From Gremmenia infestans (taxonomy: Eukaryota; Ascomycota; Leotiomycetes; Helotiales; Hamatocanthoscyphaceae), in assembly GCA_032629725.1 (NCBI GenBank), contig JAFEVB010000029.1, forward strand, positions 992,001-1,056,000: a stretch of 64,000 bases of DNA. Reading direction: 5' to 3'. Positions 11,882 through 23,055 of this stretch are shown here, in pieces. The first letter of the stretch is position 1; every line of letters begins with the position of its first letter. Below the pieces are notes generated by a model. That model did no database searches. It saw nothing but the letters and a program-made list of their open reading frames with translations, and was not told where the DNA came from. Made by a program: the position numbers and the translations under genes.

Positions 11882-12225
11882 ATCAAATCTACCTTAACAC
11901 CACTCAATATAATATCTTCCTGATACCCATACCAGTTCTCAAAGAACGCCTGATCCAGGCTCTTGTTTCCCACGGGCATACTTGCCCCCAACCAAAACTC
12001 CACCACTTCGCTCTCCTGCCAAGGCGTGCCATATATACAGTCGTGTGGGTCGGGGGTCAGCGCGTACTCGCCGTCGGCGGATGTGAAGACGCGCGGGATA
12101 CCGTTGGTTTCGACGGTTAGGAACCCGGAAATGACGTGGAAGTATTCCCATTGGTGGGGTGGAAGTGCATGGGAGGCATCTTGCCCGAGGCGGCGAGGGG
12201 TCTCAACCTTGGGTACTAAAACTAA
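11880..12225 (-). pseudogene. Cupin-domain protein remnant, frameshifted and truncated
   Basis: Read on the minus strand, this encodes a recognisable cupin barrel segment: HQWEYFHVISGFLTVETNG, then TPDPHDCIYGTPW and EFWLGASMPVGNKSLDQAFF, followed by ENWYGYQEDIILSGVKVDLIQ. The metal-site region is split between two frames. MPPMHFHP lies in one frame and HQWEYFHV in the other, with the upstream VPKVETP back in the second. A small local frame disturbance near 12165-12195 is therefore implied. No start codon or N-terminal part is visible, and the 3' end runs into the antisense of the SDR stump. It resembles cupin oxygenase- or isomerase-like proteins often found near fungal redox clusters. No activity is expected. 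Confidence 0.7.
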
Positions 12226-12513
12226 AGTCTAGCGTGTTGCAGTTGCCACTGCCACAAGGATGTCAATGCAGACTTCAGGGGCTGAGTCGCTAAATCTAGG
12301 CGAGATCCCCTGAATTATTGGAGACGACATCTGAATACCAAACCAGAGACAGACGTGGTTCAAAGATCATCAGCGAATCCTGGGCGAGAGCATAGCACGT
12401 AAATCTCAAAGCCTTAAACAAGATAACCAATCTTTCATTTCTCGAGATCTACTGAGGCATCCGGCCGTAACGCTTAAACTTAGCCAAAGACTCCACCGAA
12501 TCACACCCTCCCG

Positions 12514-13983
12514 TCAATCCGTTTGCCACCCTTCATCAAAACCATCCCCATAACTTCCGCGATATGAATTTGAGAACACTTCCATTTTAATCATAGGCGG
12601 TGTTGGAGTGGAAGGTCGCAAAAGGTGACAAACCATCGTGTGATTTGAAATCCCCATGGGGATCAGGTTGTTAGGGGACAAGTTGACGAGCCGAGTCGGA
12701 TACTCTCGCAAATTTAACAGCTCCTTCATCTTTCTCGTACTTGACATGGGGTTCGTCATCATCACCTTGAATATGGGAACCAGAGACCTGTCATTAACGA
12801 TGCGTTGCAGCCAGTCCAAGACAATCTCCAGGTCCTTGAGTGTTGACGTCTTGTCGAAATATGAAATTGAGTCGATGATGCAGTAGAACGTGGTGTCAGC
12901 CGTAAATTGGTATAGAAGTGACCAAAGAATGTCGCAGAGACTGGCTAAGTTATGCTGCTTAAGCTCTCTCAGATACTTTCGATCGTCGGTGAAGTCCAAA
13001 TTCAGGATCTTCAACTTCACCAGCTTCATCAACAGCTGCACGATGAGAGGACGAACAAGTCCGTTTAGACCATGCCAAGGATCGCTAGTAGCCTTATGCA
13101 AATTGCAGAAGAAGTGAGCCACAACCTCATCTGGGTGGACTTTGACCATTCCCGCGATAAACGTGGCTGAGTCAGTTTGTCACTTACAGTTCGTTATTTC
13201 CTTGGAGTTCACGAGGATCATATCCTCGATAGAACCCACAACGGCTTGATAAAGCTCATTCGCGCAGTTGTTGACCTCGTGGTTAACTCGAAAGCTCCTT
13301 TTTGTAGGATTTGCTCGGGTGAGAGCATCTCGCAGTGCGTTGAACATTTTAAAGATGTTCTTTCTTGCTTCTGCCGATTTTCCGGCAACCGGGTAGAAGT
13401 GAGTCCTAGAACTCCTTGAGAAGTTGGTCATGTAGCACCGGATATGTGAGACGAACCTTGAAGACCACAGCGAGACCTGTTTTCACAACAGCAAGTCCGT
13501 AAGATTCTGGTATCAGGGAGACCCATGGGTCGATTGCGTCCTTGGCGTCGCCTATACCATACCAAAGCTTGTGCCAGAACGCGTCCGTACTATCTTTGTA
13601 CTTAGTCTGCGTCTGATTGATCCTATCTCCAAGTTTGTCCCACGAATTTTCACTATCTCCTTCGTATGGAATGCGCAGGGTATTGGGTATATAAAATTTC
13701 AAAGCTTGAGCCAATTGCCTAGTTTTCTACATTAGTCGATGATTTGCAAGTGCCTAGGCTGCCTCTGCTCAGTCGAATGCACTTACAAATAAGGCTGAAA
13801 TGGAGGGGGCACAAATTTGACCATTTCATGATCAAATTGGGATGAACCTCCCATTCCATCGTGAAACTTTGGAGCTTCGGAGGTAATGAAGGCTACAGCT
13901 GTCGCGACCTCTCGTGTGCCGGGGTTTTCCCAGCTTGAATCCATGGTTTGTAATAAGAAGTTGGCCACTGTCCACCTGTTCAA
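12514..13983 (-). pseudogene. Degraded fungal NLR-like gene (DUF7708-like N-terminus plus NACHT remnant)
   Basis: The first two exons read cleanly (13983 to about 13787, then about 13724 to about 13473) and give an N-terminal domain with DPWVSLIPESYGLAVVK and FWHKLWYGIGDAKDAIDPW. This matches what I know of the DUF7708-type domain preceding NACHT or ankyrin modules in fungal NLRs. The next segment (SAEARKNIFKMFNALRDAL, then ELYQAVVGSIEDMILVNSK) lies in a frame that no tested splice joins properly. After it the P-loop is missing: a stop and a donor-like GTAAG lie about 20 nt before a frame resuming at TFIAGMVKVHPDEVVAHFF. The remaining NACHT part ends early at 12514 with no repeat domain. These NLRs act in non-self recognition; this copy looks non-functional. 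Exon limits are approximate. Confidence 0.65.
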
Positions 13984-14649
13984 ACTCTGAGAAGTTCCAA
14001 AGGCTACTTTAGAAGCTTTTGAGGTCGAGAAAGAATGATGATGGCATGTATAAGGGTGCGAAGGCCATGAGCCTCTCCACCGTTCTCAAGAATGTTGCTA
14101 CACAATGTGCACATGGAGAAGGCGTGTCCGGTACGGCTGGTTATCAGACGCCTTGCGAAGAATCACTTGCCTTTGCAGGTCCATGTGGTAGGCTCCCTGC
14201 GAGAAATTCATGCAGCGCAAAATATCGTATTCAAAGTGTTCTCCTATGGTATCCAACCGCCCCCACACCTTTCTGAACCCCAGGCAGCGCCAGGGCGGAA
14301 GCGCAGGGTTTGACATGGATTGAGCGTCTCTGTGCTGGCACATACTCGACAAGAATTTGCCGGATACACAGCTGGTCCGGGGCAACACCGAGACAGACGC
14401 CCGAGCCAACAACCGCGTCCCACTTACAGGCCTCCTCCACAGGATTATCAGCCTCCTGATGCTCCACAGCAGGAGTCACACGGTCATCCAAACTATCGCT
14501 TATTCAAGCATCACCCTCGGGTTCTTCTACCCACTTTCAAATCTCTCTAGTGGTCCATCCCAAATGTAGGGGAAGGTCACAGTTACACGGCTCTAGCCAC
14601 GCGCTCCTTGCAAGAAATGTCTTTCTCAAAAGTTTACCTGTATATAATT

Positions 14650-15088
14650 CCTGAGCTTAGCACGTCTCCGTACCCCAAGGGAGGTCCCCAGATCTGCAGG
14701 TCCCACCTGTAGCTCGCCAGACGTTAATCACAATCATCATCATCATCATCATCATCATCAACAGCAGGAGTCACAATCACGACCAAAACAGAGACCAGCA
14801 CAGCAAGGGATGGCACAAACGGAGAATGGTCGCCTCCGTGCCCGTGGCTCTCCCTCCAAAGTAACCCCACGCTCCAAGCCAGCGCTGGACCGACGAGACG
14901 ATTCCGGGTATTCGAGATGGAGCACGACGACAAGTGGTCCAAGCCCTGCCGCTTTCCCCAACGATGAATATCCTCCGGATGAGGATGAGATGGAGGGCGG
15001 ATATCAGGACTATGTGAAAGGTGATGATCAATACTATGGTGGTATGAGGAGGAGTAGAGTATCAGACGAACGGGATATCGTAATTTGA
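14650..15088 (+). pseudogene. Possible remnant of a Gln/His-rich protein C-terminus
   Basis: From about 14650 an open plus-strand frame runs to a TGA at 15086-15088. It encodes a run of about nine His from an ATC/CAT microsatellite, a Gln-rich part (QQQESQSRPKQRPAQQ), and an acidic segment (EYPPDEDEMEGGYQDYVKG). A separate upstream frame (14352-14550) encodes similar composition (PQDYQPPDAPQQESHGH) and shares the CAGCAGGAGTCACA core, hinting at a duplicated or spliced low-complexity protein. An internal ATG at 14810 could start a 92-residue protein. No domain is recognised. It could be an eroded exon set or chance low complexity. Confidence 0.3.
14733..14760. repeat. (ATC)n microsatellite
   Basis: Nine tandem ATC units. 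If the flanking frame is translated, the tract gives a poly-His run. Confidence 0.9.
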
Positions 15089-17066
15089 CGGTTTTTCTTT
15101 GATTTCCGTGCGTCTAGAGACTGTGTTGTTGAATTGATGGAGAAATTTGGTGGCTTCGTTACGGCTTTTCTCTGATCCAGTAATGCCATCACTTAGGTAT
15201 GATTCGGGAAGATACGGTCGTTTTCTGCCCGGTATCATATGAATTCTATCCTGCGGATCCCTATGCTTCTCACGTCTATTCCTGACAAACTTAATGAAGA
15301 TTAATCGTCTTTGAGAGTTATCTTGTGCCTTCGCGATCCATTCATATCAAAGTTCTCGTCCCACTCGAGCAGAGAGCATGGCCCGTGACCGAGGCTTGCA
15401 ACCAAGCTCCAGTTGGGGCACTTCAGGCTGACCTCTCAAGAGCGATTCTCGTAATTTAAGGGAAAGATGACGGGCCTTCGGGGCTGCAGGTTCTATTACG
15501 GCCCAGTCAACAAACACCTTCGTATTAAATCTTCAACACTGCTCTCAAATCCCTCCTCAACGAATCAGCTCTTGCACTTCAACTTCTCTTGGGCAGACAC
15601 ACTTGGTAACAACGATTTACTGAGTTTCGACTCCTCTATTCATGGCCATTTTCCCAAATCGGAATGCAGGCTCCAAGTATATCACTAATCATTTCGTAGA
15701 GAACTCACGGTGTATTGCCATTATAAACGAGCGATCAACCATGGATCACATACGAATTTTACTCCATAGAGTCTTGCAGTACTAGTTCTACCTTTGTTTC
15801 TTGGAGAAAGTAAAGTAAAAGATTAAGAACCTAGAGGTGAAGAGAAAACAAGGCGTCCGAGACGCAGCGTATGCTATAAATCACCTCTTAGAGAAGCTAT
15901 ATATTGATGATTGGGACCTGACCGGGCCTGCCGAGAAGTAGAGACGAAGGAACCTTTTACACAAACAAAAATATTTTGGAAGGCGGCTGATGACTTTGTC
16001 ATGCTGTATGGGTTTTGGCATCCTCCTCCTCGGCAGCCCAGAGGCTATAGGGCGCATGTAAGCAATTCCCGCTAAGCAGCGAGCAGTAGCTAATTCTTGT
16101 GCGCAAACAAGGAGAGCCCGCGGTATCAACCATCGACGACGTGGAGAGTGTGCTCGAGCCTACAAGCGGGCCGGAGTTGGAGACGTTTGTTATATAGACA
16201 ATCAAAAATTGTATTTCTCACACCCTCTCGCTTTCCGAGGACAAAACAGGTGCACATGTCGCTCTGTCAGAGCCTGAAATTGGCTCGTTGATGGCAGTTG
16301 AGCTGCGTACCCAACTGTAGAGCGCGATGGGCGTCATGGTGGGACCGACGCTAATTTGTAATTTCCCTACTGTGAATCACCTTGCACAATATTTCGCGGA
16401 AGAAAAAGATGGAAAAAGACTGGTACGTAGGCTTCGTGTGTAAGTGGTACTTTTCGATACATTTTTGTCTTTTTGCTTGGGGGAAGTGGAAGGAAGTGCT
16501 CGCGGTCCTGCGTATGGGAAAAGGGGGCTTTTGTTTAGCGAAATCACGATTCTTTTATCTTCCTTTCTGCAAATCTCTACTTATAGAATAGGGAAATAGT
16601 CTTTATTTTCAGGAGCATAGAATGGCGATTATTCAAGACTTTAGGATGCTTTCTTCTCTTTGCTAGCTGCGCCTGTTTCGGAACATCACGGGATGCATTA
16701 AGTGCAATGAGCTCTGCATCGCTGGGGTAAAACCTTCGTATGGCTCTGTGAGGGCTCTTTCCTCGAGCTGAAGGGAGCAGCGTTTCTACCTTCTCCTAAG
16801 AGTTTGCCCTCTGGAGTGGACAGCTTCGGATGGAAAGATGCCTCTGATTGCCTAGGAAAGCAAGAAATATAGGGCTGGACAGGTGCTAGCAAGCCCTCAA
16901 CGAGGAGCATACAAAAACGTAAATTGCGCACATGCTATATAAGAGCATACATATCTCGTTAATAATAAATTTACACGCTCGCACGTAGATCAGAATTCCC
17001 TCCCATAAAACCCTACTTGACTTAATTGCCTGATAACGCCTTTCACTGTCGCTTTCTTCGCTGACT

Positions 17067-19516
17067 TTATTGGCCACCGGCTGCAGGCTGCACTGTCCCG
17101 TTTTCCAATAACAGTCCATCCAGCCGAAGCAATCCCAAACTCATTAATCCATTCCCAGTACTCCCGCTCCCTAGCCGCATAGCCCATCGCCAGCGTGCTA
17201 CCAAGTCGTTGATCTCATTTCTTTCGGCTTGGTCACTGGATGTCACGAGGAGTTGCATCAGGAAAGATGAGGCGATTGCGAAATTTGCGCGCGACCCTGT
17301 TAGTCGTTAGCAGTCATGCGGGCGGGTACGAGAAGAATTTGATTTGCTCACAAGAATGCCAGAATGCGTCCAGAGCCCCTCTTCCCAAGTTCTCTACAAA
17401 CTCTACTACCTCCTTGGCGCACTCTTTCGCACCTGCTCGTACAGCTAATTGGCTTCCTACAATCCGATGGTCTTCCTCCTCCACGTTGGTCAGGTTTTCA
17501 AGTGGTCGGAGTAAAGCACGGAAGAGAGTCATCGTGGCTACGATGTAGGCTAGTGAGAGTGAGGGGTTTCCACTGAGACGAGCCATGCCTCTTGAGTCCA
17601 CTCGCTCTGGTTGTCGAAGAGCTAGGGCGGGAGGTAACGAATCATTCCAAGCCTTCAATTGAGACCGGAGTGGGCGGGCGAGATCTAGTGAAAGAGTAAA
17701 ATCCTTTGAGGTCCGTTGTGTAGCCCGGAGAGTGTAGTATGAGTCCATGATGTCGCTTAATATTAAGGTGAGTTCGGATAGTAGGCGGAAGTGGTTGTTT
17801 TCTGCTTCTGGCTCGAGGAAGCTGGGTGCATTGTTTGAGTTTGGGTCCAGTGATGGCGGCTCGAGGTCTGCGTCGGAGAGATGGAGGACGTCGTAGTCCT
17901 CTATCCGTATGTGACTAGGCATCCCGGCTCCAAGCGACGCCCATTTGTCCATGATGAAAACACCATACCATAGCCGTTTTCGGAGAGCGATTTCCCAGGC
18001 TGGTAGACTAGACCAATCACTACACTCTCGAGTGAGGCCAAGGGTCTGGGCTAGACTGACAGTCCATCCTACGAGACTGGTCTTCCAAGGGGTGTCGGTC
18101 GTGTAGCGATTGGTAGGAGCTCGTTGGAGCAACAAAAGACATGCTTGTAGAGTTGCAAGCCGTGGTGTATGTAATTCTTGAGTAACCGCAGTCCAACAGT
18201 ATCGAAAGAGCTGGTGAGAGGGGGGTGGTGCATGAACAATCGTCGTAGCTAGAAGATCATCATATAACATAAATGGCAAAGCTGTAGCATAAATAGCAGA
18301 TAATAAGGAGATCGGTAATATATGTAAGATCGCAGGAGACAAAGACCCGTTGGGGTAAAGCTCGCTTTTACAAAGAATGGGAAAATAAGGGTATACAAAT
18401 CGAAAAAAGAGGCCAATTAATCTTAAGGCTTCCTGTTCAGTGAACATGCCTGTGATATCCGACCGCGCTTTTGCAAGAACTTCATCCTCGACTCGAGGCT
18501 CTCCTTTCTGCGCCAGGCTGTCGTTTGCTAGCATAAACACCACTGGGGGTTCGCCCTTGTCTGGTAATATGTTTTGGTTTGATGCACTCTTTATCCGGCG
18601 GTATGTCAACTTCGATATGGTACATTCATCGCTCTCGTTGTAGGGATAGTGCCGTAGCAGGTAGGGATTTGACTCTCCCGTTTCCCCAATGAGCCTTGCG
18701 GACCCCATTGAGGAGTCCAGCGGCCGTATCCTCACACCGTCCGACATCATTTGCAAGTACGGGTCCATATTGTATATAGGAGAGTCGTCTTGGGTCGAGG
18801 CCAGCGGGTGCAGGTTGGTGGGAGAGCCGTTGGCATCGAGACTGTCGCTACCATTTAGGCCGTTGAAGGAGTTCTCATGGCTGTATTGGGCCATGAACCC
18901 CGGGCTCAATTGGGCCGTGGCAACATCAAAGTGCTGGATAGGAGCTGTTTGAGAAGAGCAACAAGGCGTTAGTAAGTCGATCTATAAATTGAGAAGATTC
19001 TTGGGCCCATTCCTAACCCCACCCATGCCATCGCATCACGTCTTCTCTTTTCTTGGACCCCCCTTCTCTCTTCTCCTCTTCTCCTCTTCTGCTTCCGCTT
19101 CTGCATAAACAATAAATATTGGACGCACCTGAACTTCCGGATCCACTCGGCTCGCCATTGGAGGCGTTCGGCCTCCTCTTCTTCTTTGGCCGCTCGACAA
19201 AAGTACATTGGCGGCCATGAGAGGCACACAAAGAACACGGCGGGGTGATATCGATCTTGCAGGCGACCTGGCGAGCGCGACAGAAGTCACACGGGCGATA
19301 TTTACGGGACTTGTAAGAGCGTGGGCCGGGCTGGATCGCCGTCGGCGTGGTCAGCTCCAAGCCATTGAAGAATTCGGTGGGCGAGAGTGAGGGTTGCGCG
19401 AAGTTGTGAGAGTGGGAATGGGATTGCGATTGGGATTGCGATTGGGATTGCGATTGGGAATGGGATTGAATTGGATCCATCTGGGAGTGAGAGAGCGGAA
19501 TCTCGGACACGACCAC
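17067..19516 (-). CDS. Zn2Cys6 transcription factor with fungal-specific TF domain
   Basis: Putative DNA-binding regulator. Three exons: 19516-19129, 18944-17352 and 17296-17067 (736 residues). The binuclear zinc cluster has Cys at about 76, 79, 86, 94, 97 and 104 (spacing 2-6-7-2-6), followed by a basic linker (RPKKKRRPNA). A Ser/Gln repeat precedes it, encoded by an imperfect GATTGG repeat. The middle region (about 330-560) has the fungal-specific TF domain pattern with FFRFVYPYFPI, LRKRLWYGVFIMDKW and ALGAGMPSHI-like segments. Translation may start at residue 13 (19480). It is transcribed divergently from the racemase, next to the carbamoylase and hydantoinase genes, so it is the natural candidate regulator of that set. 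This is inferred from position only. Intron 1 has a good branch sequence (ACTAAC). Confidence 0.85.
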
Positions 19517-20308
19517 GGACGATACGGCGGTATAGTCCAGTCCATTCAGTCCAGTCCAGTCCAGTCCAGTCCAGTCCAGTCCAGTATGGTGAAGGCGATC
19601 AGATAGATAGCTCTCTACCTACGTACAGGTAGAGGTTGAAAAAGCAATCATGTCTTATCGTTATCGTCGCATCGAGGTGCAGGATACGAGTAGGGACCAG
19701 TTCCACTTTCACTTTTGTTTGTGCTTTCACTTCAACTCCTCCCTTTCGATCCAACACTTTAGGTAAGGTAGGCGTGTACTAGTAACAATTCCGGGCGGGC
19801 AGGCGGGCGTGGATCCTACTAATGCTCGAGACCTCGCGGTGATACATTAATATTATTGTCGCAGTATCTATCATTCGGAATGTTCAAGTCGACAGAGGCA
19901 CTTGCCCATCACATCACATCACGCCAAATGCGGGGCGCAGCCGTTGAAACATCACAACACGGAAGCCATCCCATCTTTATGCCCACCGGCCAAAGCTTGC
20001 CCGTGTTATCTGTTCTTGCTAAAGTACAGTGCGAGTAATTCCCCGGATACATGCATGCATGGACTATCCAATATAGCAGTGAGTCTGGCCCCAGTCTGAC
20101 CACAGCAAACAAACAAAGAGGGTTTCATACAATTATTTCCGTAGCATCTCTTAAAGTGTCATCTTTTCTTTATACTTATCTCTTTTGTGATCGAGTCATT
20201 TCAGTCAGCTGGTCTTTGATTTTTTCAATTGGTTGAAAAGTATTTGTTTTCGTCTCTGGATTTTGACCCCCTTACCCCTATTCGCTTCAACAACTTCCTC
20301 AAATCATC
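19517..20308. promoter_or_regulatory. Divergent promoter region between the Zn2Cys6 regulator and the racemase
   Basis: Nearly 800 bp separates the two divergent starts. It holds a (CCAGT)n repeat next to the regulator start, CTTATC/TTATCT sites (about 19651, 20004 and 20174) that could bind GATA-type nitrogen regulators, and a C/T-rich stretch before the racemase ATG. The GATA sites are not clearly above chance frequency. Confidence 0.4.
19546..19585. repeat. (CCAGT)n tandem repeat
   Basis: About eight near-perfect 5-bp CCAGT units lie about 30 bp upstream of the regulator's first ATG, in its 5' UTR or promoter. Confidence 0.9.
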
Positions 20309-21106
20309 ATGTCCGAACAACTTACACTCCCATCGGTTTCGGGATCTTCTACCAAAGTCATCAATATTCTTCTCATAAACCCCAATGGAACCTCCTCCAT
20401 GACAGAGGCATGCTTACGGTCACTCGAAAGCAGTCTACCACCTCACTGCACCGTCACCGGCTTCACATCTCCGCATCCCACTCCGTCGGCCATAGAAGGC
20501 CATCTGGATGGAGTTCTGTCGGCGGCTGCAGCTATACGGGGCGTAGTACCCATTGCCTCCAACTATGATGCATTCCTGGTTGCATGCTTCAGTGCCCATC
20601 CTCTCATCAATGCACTTCGGGAAGAGCTGTCGGGTCCCGTGATCGGGATCATGGAAGCTTCCCTCTACGCAGCTCGGATGCTTGGTGGACGACTGGGTGT
20701 TGTTGCAACTGGTGGGAGGAGCAGGATCATGCATGAAGACGCTATCAGGTATTACGGTTTCGAGGGCTTCTCTGTTGGATGTGAGGCGACGAACTTGGGA
20801 GTTTTGGAGTTGGAGAGATTACCCCGGGGTAAAGTCTTGGGATTGGTCGGAGAAGCTGCGAAAAGGCTTGTGTATGAAAAGGGAGCAGATTGCATTGCTC
20901 TAGGATGTGCAGGAATGACTGATATGAAGGTTAAGTGTGAGGAGGCTGTTGGTGCGAAAGATGCAACAGCGCAAGTTATCGACGGCGTTGGAGTTGGGGT
21001 GCAACTCTTGATAGGGTTGGTAAGGGAGGGGCATCTTACTGCAAAGGGAGGTATCTACAGGAGTGCCCAAGAAGGGAGAAAAGCGAGAGGTCAAGACTGG
21101 CTGTAA
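20309..21106 (+). CDS. Asp/Glu/hydantoin racemase family protein (DCG1-like)
   Basis: Single-exon, 265-residue member of the Asp/Glu/hydantoin racemase superfamily. These cofactor-free enzymes epimerise an acidic alpha-carbon using two cysteines. Seen: an N-terminal strand followed by the loop NPNGTSSMTEA, the first catalytic Cys in VACFSAHP (Cys93), the conserved GIMEAS segment, and the second Cys in LGCAGM (Cys200). That is the spacing expected for hydantoin or allantoin racemases. Yeast DCG1, a relative, belongs to a nitrogen-repressed gene region. The first in-frame ATG is used. Divergent from the Zn2Cys6 gene and followed tail to tail by the carbamoylase, it would supply the enantiomer accepted by the hydantoinase. 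Substrate is inferred; allantoin or another ureide is also possible. Confidence 0.85.
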   Translation: MSEQLTLPSVSGSSTKVINILLINPNGTSSMTEACLRSLESSLPPHCTVTGFTSPHPTPSAIEGHLDGVLSAAAAIRGVVPIASNYDAFLVACFSAHPLINALREELSGPVIGIMEASLYAARMLGGRLGVVATGGRSRIMHEDAIRYYGFEGFSVGCEATNLGVLELERLPRGKVLGLVGEAAKRLVYEKGADCIALGCAGMTDMKVKCEEAVGAKDATAQVIDGVGVGVQLLIGLVREGHLTAKGGIYRSAQEGRKARGQDWL

Positions 21107-21292
21107 CCAAAATTTTAATAATTTATCCTCAAATTTTGAGTCCCATTCTTTCTTGTTTGGCGTATCTCCTCAATGTTACTATTTTACTCTTCCCAATCCA
21201 GTCCTTTCACAATCGATTCAAAACATAAAGGCAGATGTCAGGTTCAGCTCTAAATTTGTATGTACATGAAGTCTTCTACCTCTTCTCTGCCT

Positions 21293-22336
21293 TTACCCAA
21301 GCAACTCAGGCTCCACAACACCAGTCTGCTGCGTGATCGGCCCATACTGATCAATCCTCCTATGCCTATCAAAATCAAAGGTCTTCTCCTTACCTTGCCT
21401 ACAATCCTCCAGATCCAGCTCTGCGAAAATAATCTCGTCACCCTTCCCCTTCGCCTCGGCCAACACATGTCCCTCTGGCGAAGTAATGCAACTACCGCCA
21501 ATCAAATCATACTTACCGTCCTCCAGCCCAGCTTTCGCCGCACTGACCGAGAAGCAAGAATTCATATACGAATTGCCCTGCATGACCAGCTTGTGATGGA
21601 ACACGGCATCCTTCTCCGCCTCCTCGGGCGTCATCACCTTCCTCGTCCCCCACAGATCCGGCGCGAAGCCCGCAGTGTTATACCCGCACAGCACAACCTC
21701 CACGCCCTGCATACCATAGATCCTCCACCCTTCAGCCCAGCGCCGATCATTGCAAATCATCATACCTATCACGGGATCGCCCTTCCCTGGCGCTGCCTCC
21801 ACCCCATCCCCCTTTTTCGCAACCCCCTCGACCAAATCCGGGGTCCGGAATGCTTTGAAACCCAGATCACCAGGCTCGAAATACCGCTTCTCAAGTTGGT
21901 TCACGGCGTCGGGATTCTCAAACGGCTCTTTCGTCCCCGGCAAATGCACTTTCCTATACTTTGCAATCACCTCCCCCTTCTTCGCCGAAAAATACACACT
22001 AGCATTATACCCCTTCCCATCTTCGGCGCGCTCAGCAAAACCAACCGAGATATCAATGCCCAGTTTCCTCGCCTCTTCGAAGAGGGGCTTGGTGTTTTCA
22101 GCTTCAGGGAGATTGTCGTTATGTTCGAAATAGGTGTCGAGTTCTTCTTGCGAGGCGATTAAGTGCCGGGGGAAGAAGGTCGTGAATGCCGTTTCGGGGA
22201 AGAGAACGAGCTGGGCGCCGAGGGAGGAGGCGGATTGCAGGAGGGTGATCATTCGGGAGAGGGTTTCTGGGCGTTTGGAAGTGAGATGGACAGGACCCAT
22301 TTGGGCCGCTGCGATCTTCAGGGTCCGTGGCGCCAT
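21293..22336 (-). CDS. Nitrilase-superfamily hydrolase, N-carbamoyl-D-amino-acid hydrolase-like
   Basis: Intronless 347-residue carbon-nitrogen hydrolase. The catalytic triad is visible: Glu48 in FPETAFTTFFPR, Lys129 in KYRKVHLPG, and Cys195 in MICNDRRW. Several segments are those I know from bacterial D-carbamoylases: TTFFPR, LEKRYFEPGDLGF, ICNDRRWxExWR, CGYNT, FHHKLVMQGNSY and an ending with F.FDRHRR. These enzymes cleave N-carbamoyl amino acids to amino acid, CO2 and ammonia. One difference is a Gly/Lys-rich insertion of about 20 residues (about 165-187) just before the nucleophile strand. The start at 22336 matches the family N-terminus; an in-frame ATG at 22438 would add a hydrophobic leader with no family support. 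The gene is convergent with the racemase and divergent from the hydantoinase. A beta-ureidopropionase or other amidase role cannot be excluded. Confidence 0.85.
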   Translation of the reverse strand: MAPRTLKIAAAQMGPVHLTSKRPETLSRMITLLQSASSLGAQLVLFPETAFTTFFPRHLIASQEELDTYFEHNDNLPEAENTKPLFEEARKLGIDISVGFAERAEDGKGYNASVYFSAKKGEVIAKYRKVHLPGTKEPFENPDAVNQLEKRYFEPGDLGFKAFRTPDLVEGVAKKGDGVEAAPGKGDPVIGMMICNDRRWAEGWRIYGMQGVEVVLCGYNTAGFAPDLWGTRKVMTPEEAEKDAVFHHKLVMQGNSYMNSCFSVSAAKAGLEDGKYDLIGGSCITSPEGHVLAEAKGKGDEIIFAELDLEDCRQGKEKTFDFDRHRRIDQYGPITQQTGVVEPELLG

Positions 22337-23055
22337 TGTGAATAGAGGTACTGTAAAAGATGGACTTGAAGTTGGGAATAGAGTTAGAAAAGTAGATTTA
22401 AAAAAAAGGCAGCGCAAAAGAAAGCAAGTAGATTTCAAGTAATTTTCTACATCTCCAAAGCTTCGACTCCAAGCTCCTAATTCATCCCACCTTCAAGCTT
22501 CTCCCCGTCCGGCCCGTTGCAGCACCCCTCGGGTTTGTATCGGCATGCTCATGTATCTCCTTCGTATCTTCTTCAGTCTCATCGCGGGGAACATTAAACA
22601 ATATCTCTTTAATCCACTCTTACCTGTTTGCCCATGCCTTTGCCTTTGCCCTTCTTTAGGTACAGTATTATCACCCCTCTTCTAGCTTCACCTTAGCGGG
22701 GCCTCTATTTGATTTATCGCCCTGCATATTTCCTAGCCCCTTTCCACTTTCCACCTCCCTCACCTCCACCTTTCCATCTACCCGCCACACGCCCCTGCTT
22801 GCCCGTCGGCCAACAGCCTATCGGTCAAATCAGAACCAGAACCAGAACAACAACGCGTGGGAAATCTAGAACACGCCAATTAAAAGAACATTGTGGGTGG
22901 AATGGTTGGGTTACGCAAAGAAGACGAAGTGGAGTTAGTGGAACGATGGCATTTTAAGTCACGGTAGGGATTTATTTCAGGAATGGGGTGGTTTTGGTTG
23001 GGTTGTTAAGGAGCTGGAGAAGTTGCGATGTTAAGTGGGAAGGAAAACAGAGAAA
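22337..23055. promoter_or_regulatory. Divergent promoter region between carbamoylase and hydantoinase genes
   Basis: About 720 bp of C/T-rich non-coding sequence between two divergent starts, which would allow joint control. Single HGATAR matches occur (for example the reverse of TTATCA at 22668-22673), at about the number expected by chance. No strong palindrome was recognised. Confidence 0.4.

Larger units (their letters stand above)
13984..17066. other. 3.1-kb region with gene debris but no convincing intact gene
   Basis: Frames are short and overlapping. Part of the plus strand between 14340 and 15088 looks like a former Gln/Pro/His-rich coding region (listed separately). The rest (15.1-16.9 kb) shows no motif I can name. 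It lies between the NLR remnant and the 3' end of the Zn2Cys6 gene and fits an eroded accessory region. Confidence 0.5.

Noticed and set aside
14098..14491. Overlapping minus-strand frames (86-104 codons) considered as HET-domain debris
   Set aside because: No HET motif (LSYxWG, WIDxxCI) could be found, and they overlap a plus-strand Gln/Pro-rich frame in the same bases.
15467..16300. Several 60-80-codon frames on both strands
   Set aside because: No consistent splicing, motif or promoter context; a typical chance pattern in eroded DNA.
19600..23055. GATA (HGATAR) sites as evidence for nitrogen control of the hydantoinase set
   Set aside because: The number of sites seen is close to chance expectation for the length, so it is mentioned only as a possibility.
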